Shown here: positions 7,560 to 15,882 of the stretch, piece by piece
Position numbering within the stretch: position 1 is the first letter of the stretch
Layout of the letters: each line of letters begins with the position of its first letter
DNA from: Neisseria sicca
GTDB taxonomy: Bacteria > Pseudomonadota > Gammaproteobacteria > Burkholderiales > Neisseriaceae
Reading direction: 5' to 3'
DNA length: 64,000 nucleotides
Assembly (NCBI RefSeq): GCF_017753665.1
Contig: NZ_CP072524.1
Span: forward strand, 2,294,001-2,358,000
Program-made: the position numbers and the translations under genes
The notes under the pieces: generated by a model
What the model was told of the DNA's origin: nothing
Seen by the model: the letters and a program-made list of their open reading frames with translations, nothing else
Database searches by the model: none

Positions 7560-8840
7560 TCAATATTTATTGATGTTGCTGTGGATATTGTATTGGTTGT
7601 ATTCCGTATCGTGGGAATCTTGCGGCTCGTTGCGGACGTGCGGTTTGTCGTCAGACATGTTGTCCAAGTCGCGGCCTGGTTCGGATACGGTGTCGCCGAT
7701 GTTGACGTTGGTCAGGTTTTCCAAAATGATGGCGGACGAGAGATGTTCGCCAGTGCGGTACACCATAGCCAATGCGGTTTCTTCGGCAGGGATGGAAACA
7801 TATTTGACTACGCTCTTACGGCCTTTTTTGCCGTCTTCCAAATCAACTTTCACTTGGCGGTCGCGTTTGTAAATGCTCAAGACCGTGCCTTTGTCCAAGC
7901 CGTCGGCAGAACCTTTGTTCAGGGTAACGGTTTGGAATTGTCCGGCTTCGTGTACGCCGTCGAGGATGGAGATGACTTTACCGTCGATGTGTTGCGTCGG
8001 CGCGTGCGGCATGATTTGGAAGGGCTCGGTTTCGCCGTCCATTTTCAGCAGGAAGTCGCCTTTGCGGATTTCGGAAACGGCTTCTTCCACAATCATAGGC
8101 TGCGCGGTTTGGGTCGGTACTTTCGCCAGCGGATGCAGGCGGGTGTAGTATTCGCCGTCTTTCAGGTATTTGCGGTCTTCGTCGGAAGCGGAGTCCAGCG
8201 CGCTGTTGGTGTAGGGCAGGGTGCTGACGATGCCGCTGAAGACGACTTCTTGTCCGAGGTATTTGCGGGTATCGGGATCAGTCAGGTCTTTGACGGCGCG
8301 GTAAACCAGATAGCGGCCGGGTTCGGTAATGCCGTAGGCGTACACGCGTTCGCCTTTGCTGTACATAATGCGGTTGTCAGGGCCGTCGATCAGGCGCGGT
8401 GCGTCTTGGGTCTTCATTTGGTCGATGAACTGCGGATGTTGCATGAACATGCGGTAGAAGTTCACGTTGACGGTTTGGATGCCGTAGCCTGAAGAGGTTT
8501 CGCGAACGCGCGGGCTGAGCTTGATGACGGGAATGCCATCATTGCCTGCGGAGCCGTTTTCGAAGCCCAGTTGCGGGCGGCCGTTGACGTAGCGCAAAAC
8601 CAACACCTGACCCGGATAAATCAGGTGCGGATTGCGGATTTCGCCGCGGTTTGCACCCCAAAGGCGGTTCCACTGCCACGGGCTGTACAGATATTTGCCG
8701 GAGATGCCCCAGAGTGTGTCGCCGTTTTTCACGACGTAGCGTTGCGGCGCATCGGGGCGCACTTTTAATGAAGCTGCTTGAGTGTGGGCGGAAATTGCCA
8801 TGCCCGCGACACAAAGCAGGGTTATAATACGTTGTTGCAT
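7560..8840 (-). CDS. Exported LysM-domain protein
   Basis: 426 residues. A signal peptide (about 1-22, cut after AHTQA) is followed by one LysM domain (about 34-80: YVVKNGDTLWGISGKYLYSP and NPHLIYPGQVLVL), which binds peptidoglycan. The rest resembles the long C-terminal part of LysM proteins encoded back-to-back with def in beta- and gammaproteobacteria and has no catalytic motif I can see. The tail is Asp/His/Asn-rich. The gene is divergent from def-fmt, the usual place for this family. A periplasmic role in the cell wall is inferred from the LysM domain. Confidence 0.85.
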   Translation of the reverse strand: MQQRIITLLCVAGMAISAHTQAASLKVRPDAPQRYVVKNGDTLWGISGKYLYSPWQWNRLWGANRGEIRNPHLIYPGQVLVLRYVNGRPQLGFENGSAGNDGIPVIKLSPRVRETSSGYGIQTVNVNFYRMFMQHPQFIDQMKTQDAPRLIDGPDNRIMYSKGERVYAYGITEPGRYLVYRAVKDLTDPDTRKYLGQEVVFSGIVSTLPYTNSALDSASDEDRKYLKDGEYYTRLHPLAKVPTQTAQPMIVEEAVSEIRKGDFLLKMDGETEPFQIMPHAPTQHIDGKVISILDGVHEAGQFQTVTLNKGSADGLDKGTVLSIYKRDRQVKVDLEDGKKGRKSVVKYVSIPAEETALAMVYRTGEHLSSAIILENLTNVNIGDTVSEPGRDLDNMSDDKPHVRNEPQDSHDTEYNQYNIHSNINKY

Positions 8841-9120
8841 AACCGTTCCCCTTGAAATTGATTCGGTTTGTCTTTAAATGATAAACGGAGAAAATGAAAT
8901 GGCCGGGAGTTTGCAAAAACCGCCGTCCCCCTTTAAAAAACGTCAATGGGCGTTTCGTGCGCATTGAACGGAAATTCATTGGTACATATTTTATCATTGA
9001 ATGTTGGTGTCATCACGGGAATTGTGAAGACAGACGCAAAATTTGTATGAAAACACACACGATCTGCTGCCGGATGCGTTTGGATGCGCGTCCCAAGTAT
9101 TGAAAAACGAAGAGAAAATT

Positions 9121-9624
9121 ATGGCTTTACTGAATATCCTGCAATATCCCGACGAGCGACTGCACACCGTGGCAAAGCCTGTCGAAAAAGTCGATGAGCG
9201 CATCCAAAAGCTGGTTGCCGATATGTTTGAAACCATGTACGAAGCGCGCGGCATCGGGCTGGCGGCGACGCAGGTCGATGTGCATGAGCGCGTCGTCGTG
9301 ATGGATTTGACCGAAGACCGCAGCGAGCCGCGCGTGTTCATCAACCCCGTCATTGTTGAAAAAGACGGCGAAACCACTTACGAAGAAGGCTGCCTGTCCG
9401 TGCCGGGTATTTACGACACCGTTACCCGCGCCGAACGCGTCAAGGTCGAGGCTTTGAACGAAAAAGGCGAGAAGTTCACACTGGAGGCGGACGGTCTGCT
9501 GGCGATTTGCGTGCAACACGAGCTGGATCACCTGATGGGCATCGTTTTTGTCGAACGCTTGTCGCAGCTCAAGCAGGGGCGGATTAAGACCAAACTGAAA
9601 AAACGTCAGAAACACACCATCTAA
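9121..9624 (+). CDS. def: Peptide deformylase
   Basis: 167 residues. It removes the formyl group from the N-terminal methionine of new proteins. The three metal-site motifs are intact: GIGLAATQVD (about 45-54), EEGCLSVPG (with the Cys ligand) and CVQHELDHLMG (two His ligands and catalytic Glu). I chose ATG at 9121 because MALLNILQYPDERL is the normal deformylase N-terminus and a purine-rich GAAGAGAAAA precedes it. An in-frame ATG at 9043 would add 26 unrelated residues. fmt, which acts on the other end of the formyl cycle, follows. Confidence 0.97.
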   Translation: MALLNILQYPDERLHTVAKPVEKVDERIQKLVADMFETMYEARGIGLAATQVDVHERVVVMDLTEDRSEPRVFINPVIVEKDGETTYEEGCLSVPGIYDTVTRAERVKVEALNEKGEKFTLEADGLLAICVQHELDHLMGIVFVERLSQLKQGRIKTKLKKRQKHTI

Positions 9625-9645
9625 AAGCCGAATGATACGGTCGAA

Positions 9646-9709
9646 CAGGTCGTCTGAAAGAGGGAAGCGGCAGGCAAGCCGTTGTTTTTCAAACTTTCAG
9701 ACGACCTGT
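9646..9709 (+). terminator. DUS pair between def and fmt
   Basis: CAGGTCGTCTGAAAG and CTTTCAGACGACCTG are separated by about 34 nt containing a smaller GC-rich fold. It may attenuate rather than stop transcription, as def and fmt are usually co-transcribed. A further single DUS follows at about 9736. Confidence 0.6.
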
Positions 9710-9769
9710 CGCAATGTTTGCCGTTGCGCTATATAGGTCGTCTGAAACCCATTTCCAAGGAGTTTCCCC

Positions 9770-10696
9770 ATGAAAGTCATCTTTGCCGGTACGCCCGATT
9801 TTGCCGCTGCCGCCTTGAAAGCCATAGCCGCCGCCGGTTTTGAAATCCCGCTGGTGTTGACCCAGCCCGACCGTCCCAAAGGACGCGGGATGCAGCTTGC
9901 CCCGTCTCCCGTGAAGCAGGCAGCATTGGAATTGGGTTTGCGCGTGGCGCAGCCTGAAAAACTGCGCAACAACGCCGAAGCGCTGCAAATGCTCAAAGAG
10001 GTTGAGGCCGATGTAATGGTCGTTGCCGCCTACGGGCTGATTCTGCCGCAAGACGTGTTGGATACGCCGAAACACGGCTGCCTCAACATCCACGCCTCGC
10101 TGCTGCCCCGTTGGCGCGGCGCAGCGCCGATTCAGCGTGCGATTGAAGCAGGCGATGCCGAAACGGGCGTGTGCATCATGCAGATGGACATCGGTTTGGA
10201 CACCGGCGATGTGGTCAGCGAACACCGTTACGCCATTCAACCGACTGATACGGCGAATGAAGTACACGACGCGCTGATGAATCTCGGTGCGGAAGCGATT
10301 GTTGCTGATTTGCAACAATTAAAGGCGGAGGGTCGTCTGAAAAGCGTCAAACAGCCCGAAGAAGGTGTGACTTATGCACAAAAATTAAGCAAAGAAGAAG
10401 CGCGTGTCGATTGGAACGAAAGCGCGGCAGTGATTGAACGCAAAATCCGCGCCTTCAACCCCGTCCCCGCTGCATGGGTGGAATATCAAGGCAAGCCGAT
10501 GAAAATCTGGCGGGCTGAAGTAGTGGCACAACAAGGCAGGGCGGGAGAAGTGTTGTCCTGTTCGGCTGACGGCTTGGTCGTTGCCTGTGGCGAGAACGCG
10601 CTGAAAATTACCGAATTGCAGCCTTCGGGCAGCAAACGGATGCCGATTGCGGCGTTTGCGGCAGGACATAAGATTGAGGTTGGGACGGTTTTGTAG
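9770..10696 (+). CDS. fmt: Methionyl-tRNA formyltransferase
   Basis: 308 residues. It formylates Met-tRNA(fMet) using 10-formyl-tetrahydrofolate. Visible motifs: MKVIFAGTPDFAA at the start, QPDRPKGRG, the active-site NIHASLLPRWRGAAPIQRAI, and MDIGLDTGDV. The C-terminal OB-like tRNA-binding domain follows from about 210. AAGGAG at 9758-9763 precedes the ATG. A DUS within the frame (near 10331) encodes EGRLKSVKQ. Confidence 0.97.
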   Translation: MKVIFAGTPDFAAAALKAIAAAGFEIPLVLTQPDRPKGRGMQLAPSPVKQAALELGLRVAQPEKLRNNAEALQMLKEVEADVMVVAAYGLILPQDVLDTPKHGCLNIHASLLPRWRGAAPIQRAIEAGDAETGVCIMQMDIGLDTGDVVSEHRYAIQPTDTANEVHDALMNLGAEAIVADLQQLKAEGRLKSVKQPEEGVTYAQKLSKEEARVDWNESAAVIERKIRAFNPVPAAWVEYQGKPMKIWRAEVVAQQGRAGEVLSCSADGLVVACGENALKITELQPSGSKRMPIAAFAAGHKIEVGTVL

Positions 10697-10717
10697 AAGC
10701 GGTTTGCAGACTGATTA

Positions 10718-10764
10718 ATTTTCAGACGACCTTTCTTCTGATGATTCAGAGGTCGTCTGAAAAT
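10718..10764 (+). terminator. DUS-pair terminator after fmt
   Basis: ATTTTCAGACGACCT and AGGTCGTCTGAAAAT form a perfect 15-bp stem around a 17-nt loop. Confidence 0.75.
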
Positions 10765-10829
10765 ATCGGCAGGGAAACGTTTGGTTTTGTTGAACTGACG
10801 ACAAGATTCCCCACGTTTAGGAGCAGATC

Positions 10830-11351
10830 ATGGCAGTGTTTGAAGTAGTCGAAGACGATATTACGAAACTTGAAGTCGATGCCATCGTGAACGCCGCCAA
10901 TGCCTCGTTGTTGGGCGGCGGAGGCGTGGACGGCGCGATTCACCGCGCGGCGGGACGGGAATTGTTGGAAGCGTGCAGAAAGTTGAACGGCTGCCGCACG
11001 GGCGAAGCGAAAATCACCAAAGGCTATCATCTGCCGGCGAAATTTGTGATTCACACCGTCGGGCCGGTTTGGTTCGGCGGACACCGCAGCGAAGCGGTCA
11101 AGCTGGCGGAAGCGTATCAAAATTCCCTGCTGTTGGCGCAAGAACACGGCATCCGCAGCATCGCCTTCCCCTGTATCAGCACGGGCGTGTACCGTTTCCC
11201 CGCCGATTTGGCTGCCGAGACTGCTTTGGCGATTTTGAAAAAAACCTTGCCGCAGTGTCCGTCTGTCGAAAAAATCGTTTTCTGTTGCTATTCGCCGCAG
11301 GATGCCGAACGCTATCGGGCATTGTTGGAACGGGACGGGGCGGTCGTCTGA
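10830..11351 (+). CDS. Macrodomain protein (ADP-ribose-binding, likely O-acetyl-ADP-ribose deacetylase, YmdB type)
   Basis: 173 residues, a stand-alone macrodomain. The ADP-ribose pocket is clear: DAIVNAANASLLGGGGVDGAIH (two blocks, about 19-40), GEAKITKGYHLP, VIHTVGP and PCISTGVYRFP. Such proteins bind or hydrolyse ADP-ribose derivatives. AGGAG at about 10819 precedes ATG. The last codons, the stop and a DUS overlap (GGTCGTCTGAAA), so the uptake word supplies the stop codon. The exact substrate cannot be told. Confidence 0.92.
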   Translation: MAVFEVVEDDITKLEVDAIVNAANASLLGGGGVDGAIHRAAGRELLEACRKLNGCRTGEAKITKGYHLPAKFVIHTVGPVWFGGHRSEAVKLAEAYQNSLLLAQEHGIRSIAFPCISTGVYRFPADLAAETALAILKKTLPQCPSVEKIVFCCYSPQDAERYRALLERDGAVV

Positions 11352-11427
11352 AAGTCCCGAATCAGGCAAAACGGCAGATTAAATGTTTTCAGACCTCGGG
11401 CAAGCTTGAGGTCGTCTGAAAACAGAA

Positions 11428-11450
11428 AAGCCGGACAGACAGTCCGGCTT
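11428..11450 (-). terminator. Hairpin terminator of the PepSY gene
   Basis: AAGCCGGAC and GTCCGGCTT form a 9-bp GC-rich stem. On the reverse strand it is followed by TTCTGTTTTC. It is not DUS-based, but a single DUS lies just beyond (11409-11421). Confidence 0.75.
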
Positions 11451-11479
11451 CCTATAAGAATCCATTAATCAAGAATCGA

Positions 11480-11764
11480 TTAATCGTCGCAGTGGTTGTC
11501 GGTATCGACTCTGATGACGCGGCCGCTTTGTGAGGAAACGTCCACATCGTATTCGGTGCAGCCTCTGCGGATTTCGATTTCCCAGCGTCCGTCGCTGTGG
11601 TCGATGTCGGTAACGCGGCCGCCGCCGACGCGTTTCTTGGCGATTTTGACGGCTTGCGCTTGGGAGATGGCGCGGGAATGTTTGTGCGGTGCCGCCGCGG
11701 CGGTCAGGCTGCCGGAAACGAGTGCGGCAGAAACGGCAAGCAGGGAGAGGAAGCGTAAATTCAT
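11480..11764 (-). CDS. Small periplasmic PepSY-domain protein
   Basis: 94 residues. A signal peptide (MNLRFLSLLAVSAALVSGSL, cut near AAAAP) is followed by one PepSY domain (about 30-90): AISQAQAVKIAKKRVGGGRV, then GRWEIEIRRGCTEYDVDVSS and GRVIRVDTD. PepSY domains are thought to inhibit proteases or bind small ligands. AAGGAT precedes the ATG. Two cysteines (at the beta strand and near the end) could form a disulfide. It is divergent from rsmB and has its own terminator, so it is a single-gene unit inserted into an otherwise conserved fmt-rsmB order. Confidence 0.82.
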   Translation of the reverse strand: MNLRFLSLLAVSAALVSGSLTAAAAPHKHSRAISQAQAVKIAKKRVGGGRVTDIDHSDGRWEIEIRRGCTEYDVDVSSQSGRVIRVDTDNHCDD

Positions 11765-11936
11765 GATGAATCCTTATGTGTGTTGAAAAGAACGGACTAT
11801 ATGGATATTGTCATGAGCGGGCAATCGGATTAACACAATTTGAATCTTGCCCTGAACACCGCCCGAACCGCTTGTGCGGCGTTTACATTTTTAACGAACA
11901 AATCGAACCACAGCAGGTATTTAAGGAATTGAATTT

Positions 11937-13196
11937 ATGAGTATGTCCCTCGCCCAAAAACTCGCCGCCGACAGCATTGCGGCGGTCGCCGAAGGGCGCA
12001 ACCTTCAGGATGTGTTGGCGCAAATCCGCGCGGCGCATCCCGAGCTGACGGCGCAGGAAAACGGCGCGTTGCAGGATATTGCCTACGGCTGCCAGCGTTA
12101 TCTGGGCAGCTTGAAACATATGCTCGCGCAGATGCTGAAAAAGCCGATTGACAATCCGCAGCTCGAAAGCCTGCTTTTGGCGGCAATGTACCAACTGCAT
12201 TACACGCGCAACGCGCCTCATGCGGTGGTCAACGAGGCGGTCGAGAGTATCGCGAAAATCGGGCGCGGGCAGTACCGTTCGTTTGCCAACGCGATTTTGC
12301 GGCGTTTTTTGCGCGAGCGGCAGAAGCTGGAGGCTTCGTGCAAAAAAGACGATGTGGCGAAGTACAACCTGCCGCTGTGGTGGGTGGCATACCTGAAAAA
12401 CCATTATCCGAAACACTGGCACAACATCACCACCGCGCTGCAATCGCATCCGCCGATGACGCTGCGGGTCAACCGACGCCACGGCAATGCCGAATCGTAT
12501 TTGGAAAAGCTGGCGGCGGAAGGGGTTGTGGCTAAGGCGTTGGACGAATATGCGGTAACGCTGGAAGAAGCCGTGCCGGTGAACCGCCTGCCCGGTTTTG
12601 CCGAAGGGCTGGTGTCGGTGCAGGATTTCGGTGCGCAGCAGGCGGCGTATCTGTTAAACCCTAAAGACGGCGAACGGATTTTGGACGCGTGCGCCGCACC
12701 GGGCGGGAAGACGGGGCATATGTTGGAACTGGCGGATTGTCATGTTACCGCTTTGGACATAGACGAAGGTCGTCTGAAAAGGGTGAAGGACAATCTCGAC
12801 CGCTTGGGGTTTCAGACGACCGCTCTGGCTTGCGCCGATGCGCAGGACTTGGCGGCGTGGTATGATGGAAAGCCTTTCGACGCCATCCTTGCCGACGTGC
12901 CGTGTACCGCTTCGGGTGTGGCGCGGCGCAATCCCGACGTGAAATGGCTGCGCCGTCCGACCGATGCCGCCAAAACCGCCCGTCAGCAGGAGGCATTGCT
13001 GGACGCGCTTTGGCAAACCCTGACGAAAAACGGCAGAATGCTGCTTGCCACCTGCTCGGTGTTCGTCGAAGAAAACGACGTTCAGTTGCAAAAATTCCTC
13101 AACCGCCACGCCGATGCAGAGCTGATCGAATCGCGTGTGCTTTTACCGAACAAACATCAAGATGGCTTTTATTACGCGCTTATCAAAAAGCAGTAA
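11937..13196 (+). CDS. rsmB: 16S rRNA cytosine-5 methyltransferase RsmB (C967)
   Basis: 419 residues. An N-terminal NusB-like RNA-binding domain (about 1-140) is followed by a SAM-dependent methyltransferase domain: FGAQQAAYLL, LDACAAPGGKTGHMLEL, ADVPCTASGVARRNPDVKW with one catalytic Cys, and LLATCSVFVEEND with the second. AAGGAA lies upstream of ATG. Two opposed DUS sit inside the methyltransferase coding region (12768-12822) and encode GRLKRVKD and GFQTTALA. The downstream DUF4390 gene overlaps its end. Confidence 0.96.
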   Translation: MSMSLAQKLAADSIAAVAEGRNLQDVLAQIRAAHPELTAQENGALQDIAYGCQRYLGSLKHMLAQMLKKPIDNPQLESLLLAAMYQLHYTRNAPHAVVNEAVESIAKIGRGQYRSFANAILRRFLRERQKLEASCKKDDVAKYNLPLWWVAYLKNHYPKHWHNITTALQSHPPMTLRVNRRHGNAESYLEKLAAEGVVAKALDEYAVTLEEAVPVNRLPGFAEGLVSVQDFGAQQAAYLLNPKDGERILDACAAPGGKTGHMLELADCHVTALDIDEGRLKRVKDNLDRLGFQTTALACADAQDLAAWYDGKPFDAILADVPCTASGVARRNPDVKWLRRPTDAAKTARQQEALLDALWQTLTKNGRMLLATCSVFVEENDVQLQKFLNRHADAELIESRVLLPNKHQDGFYYALIKKQ

Positions 13197-13755
13197 ACGG
13201 CTGTTTGGAACGCTGTTGCTCGCCCTGTCGCTGAATGCGGCGGCGGAGGGCATCAGCGTGACCCGCTCCGAGGCGAAGCTGACCGAGACCGGACAGCTTT
13301 CCGTCAGCAGCCGTTTCCGCACCGATTTGCCCGACCAGCTCAAACAGGCGCTCCGGCAGGGCGTGCCGTTGAATTTTACTTTGAGCTGGCAGCTTTCTGC
13401 GCCGTCCATGCCGTCTTACCGCTTCAAGTTTGACCAGCTGCTCAACAGCGACAACACCATCCACTACAAACTTTCCTTCCATCCGCTGACCAACCGCTAC
13501 CGCATAACCGTCGGCACGTTTTCCACCGAATACGACACGCTCGATACCGCCTTGCGCGGCGTAGGGGCGGTCGCCAACTGGAAAGTGCTGTCCAAAGGCG
13601 CGTTAAGCGGCGTCGCAGCGAAAGACACGCAAGCCGAAATCCGCCTGCTGCTCTCGACGGCGAAGCTGCCCAAACCCTTCCAAATCAACGCATTGACTTC
13701 TAAAAACTGGCACTTGGATTCCGGCTGGAAGTCGCTGACCATCTCTCAGGAGTAA
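13162..13755 (+). CDS. Exported DUF4390 protein
   Basis: 197 residues from ATG at 13162, overlapping the rsmB end by 35 nt. A basic start (MAFITRLSKSSKRLFG) and hydrophobic stretch (TLLLALSLNAAAEG) look like a signal peptide. The rest is the DUF4390 family (VTRSEAKLTETGQLSVSSRF, YRFKFDQLLNSDN, LSFHPLTNRYRIT). In betaproteobacteria this family sits between rsmB and the ntrY kinase gene, as here, so a link to the NtrYX signal is an inference from context. An upstream ATG at 13135 would add nine residues with no better ribosome-binding site. Function unknown. Confidence 0.85.
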   Translation: MAFITRLSKSSKRLFGTLLLALSLNAAAEGISVTRSEAKLTETGQLSVSSRFRTDLPDQLKQALRQGVPLNFTLSWQLSAPSMPSYRFKFDQLLNSDNTIHYKLSFHPLTNRYRITVGTFSTEYDTLDTALRGVGAVANWKVLSKGALSGVAAKDTQAEIRLLLSTAKLPKPFQINALTSKNWHLDSGWKSLTISQE

Positions 13756-13758
13756 ACC

Positions 13759-15882
13759 ATGCGCCGCTTTCTCCTGATTGCCGTGTTGGCGGCGGTGGGA
13801 CTGCTCTACGGACTGACCATTGCAACGGGCAGCACCAGCCCGCTGGCGGAATATTTCTGGTGGATTATCGCCCTGTGTGCGCTGCTGATGCTGGTGTTGG
13901 CGTCGGTTTTGACGCGCTACGTCCTGCTCCTCATGCGCGACAAAAGCAAGGGCGTGTTCGGCTCGCAGATTGCGCGGCGGCTGTCGGGGATGTTTACGCT
14001 GGTGGCGGTATTGCCGGGCGTGTTCCTGTTCGGCATTTCCGCGCAGTTCATCAACGGTACGATTAATTCGTGGTTCGGCAACGATACCCACGAAGCCCTC
14101 GAGCGCAGCCTGAACTTGAGCAAATCCGCGCTGAATCTGGCGGTGGACAACGCCGTCAGCAACGCCACGCCGGTGCAAATCGACCTGATTAGCACTGCGT
14201 CTGTGGACGGAGATTTGGGCAAAGCGTTGACCAGTGCCGCCAAATCGGGCGGCTTTACCCAGCTTTCGCTATACGACGTCAAAACCCATAAAACCGAGAA
14301 AAGTGTCAATCCGCTGAAACTAAACCAGCCCGAACTCGACAAAGAAGGATGGGAGAAGCTGGAGCAGACCGGCTCGATACGCAGTTTGGAAAACATAGAA
14401 AACGTCTTGTACGCGCAAGGCTGGATGCTGATCGGCGCGCACAACGGACGCGATTACGCCTTGTTTTTCCGCCAGCCCATCCCGCAGGATGTGGCGCAAG
14501 ACGCGACGCTGATTGAAGCGGCGCGGGCGAAATACGCCGAATTGAGCTATACCAAACAAGGTCTGCAAACCTTCTTCTTGGCGACTTTGCTGGTTGCCGC
14601 GCTGTTGGCGATTTTCCTTGCCTTGGTAATGGCGCTGTATTTCGCCCGCCGCTTCGTCGAGCCGGTATTGTCGTTGGCAGAAGGCGCAAGGGCGGTGGCG
14701 CAGGGCGATTTCAGCCAGAAACGCCCCGTGTTCCGCAATGATGAATTCGGCAGGTTGACCCAGTTGTTCAACCACATGACCGAACAGCTTGCCATTGCCA
14801 AAGAAGCCGACGAGAACAACCGCCTGCGCGAAGAAGCGGCGCGCCACTATCTCGAATGCGTGTTGGAAAGTTTGACCACGGGCGTGATTACTTTGGATGC
14901 CGAAGGTCGTCTGAAAACCTTCAACAAAGCCGCCGAACGGATTTTGGGCATTGAATTGGTGCCGCTGTGGGGCAGCAACTGGCATGACTGGCGCGGACAA
15001 TCGCCGCAGCAGACCCTGCTTGCTGAAGTGTTTGCCGCCATTGAAGAAACCGCCAATGCCGCCAAGCCCGTCCAAGTCGAATACGCCGCCCCCGACGATG
15101 CGCGCATTCTCTTGGGTAAAGCCACCATCCTGCCCGACGACAACGACAACGGCGTGGTAATGGTGATTGACGACATCACCGTCCTCATCCGCGCCCAAAA
15201 AGAAGCCGCTTGGGGCGAAGTGGCGAAACGGTTGGCGCATGAAATCCGCAATCCGCTCACGCCTATCCAACTTTCCGCCGAGAGATTGGCATGGAAATTG
15301 CATGATAAATTGGACGAACAACACGCCCAAATCCTCAACCGTTCGACCGACACCATCGTCAAACAGGTGGCGGCATTGAAAGAAATGGTCGAAGCCTTCC
15401 GCAATTACGCCCGCGCTCCGTCGCTGAATTTTGAAAAACACGATTTGAACCGCTTGGTCGAAGAAGTGTTGCTGCTGTACGAGGGCGGGGCGTGCCGCTT
15501 TGTTCCGAACTTGTCCGACAAACCGCAGCCGATTTCCGCCGATACCACCGCCATGCGGCAGGTGTTGCACAATATTTTCAAAAACGCGGCGGAGGCGGCG
15601 GAAGAGGCAGAAGTTCCGCAAGTGAATGTCAGTGTCGGTGAAGATAACGACGGACAGGTTTTATTGACCGTTTGTAACAACGGCAAAGGTTTCAGCAAGG
15701 AAATGCTGCATAATGCCTTCGAGCCGTATGTTACCGACAAGCCGACAGGTACGGGTCTGGGATTGCCCGTTGTGAAGAAAATCATCGAAGAGCACGGCGG
15801 CCGCATCAGCCTGAGCAATCAGAACGAAGGCGGCGCGTGTGTGAAAATAGCCTTACCCCGATTGGTAGAAACTTATGCGTAG
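13759..15882 (+). CDS. ntrY: NtrY-type membrane sensor histidine kinase
   Basis: 707 residues. Membrane segments at about 1-25, 35-58 and 78-98 are followed by a periplasmic part and another membrane segment (about 275-297), then HAMP (298-345), PAS (about 360-470), HisKA with phospho-acceptor His494 (AKRLAHEIRNPLTPIQLSAE), and HATPase with the N box NIFKNAAEAA and G box GTGLGLPVVKKIIEEHGG. It starts 3 nt after the DUF4390 stop and overlaps ntrX by 8 nt, so the three are translationally coupled. In N. gonorrhoeae NtrYX influences respiratory enzyme expression; the same role is inferred. A DUS encodes EGRLKTFNKA in the PAS region. Confidence 0.94.
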   Translation: MRRFLLIAVLAAVGLLYGLTIATGSTSPLAEYFWWIIALCALLMLVLASVLTRYVLLLMRDKSKGVFGSQIARRLSGMFTLVAVLPGVFLFGISAQFINGTINSWFGNDTHEALERSLNLSKSALNLAVDNAVSNATPVQIDLISTASVDGDLGKALTSAAKSGGFTQLSLYDVKTHKTEKSVNPLKLNQPELDKEGWEKLEQTGSIRSLENIENVLYAQGWMLIGAHNGRDYALFFRQPIPQDVAQDATLIEAARAKYAELSYTKQGLQTFFLATLLVAALLAIFLALVMALYFARRFVEPVLSLAEGARAVAQGDFSQKRPVFRNDEFGRLTQLFNHMTEQLAIAKEADENNRLREEAARHYLECVLESLTTGVITLDAEGRLKTFNKAAERILGIELVPLWGSNWHDWRGQSPQQTLLAEVFAAIEETANAAKPVQVEYAAPDDARILLGKATILPDDNDNGVVMVIDDITVLIRAQKEAAWGEVAKRLAHEIRNPLTPIQLSAERLAWKLHDKLDEQHAQILNRSTDTIVKQVAALKEMVEAFRNYARAPSLNFEKHDLNRLVEEVLLLYEGGACRFVPNLSDKPQPISADTTAMRQVLHNIFKNAAEAAEEAEVPQVNVSVGEDNDGQVLLTVCNNGKGFSKEMLHNAFEPYVTDKPTGTGLGLPVVKKIIEEHGGRISLSNQNEGGACVKIALPRLVETYA

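Noticed and set aside
9043..9120. N-terminal extension of def
   Set aside because: The added 26 residues do not resemble deformylase, and the family start is at 9121.
14320..15621. 433-codon reverse-strand frame opposite ntrY
   Set aside because: Shadow frame; the forward strand has complete kinase motifs in order.
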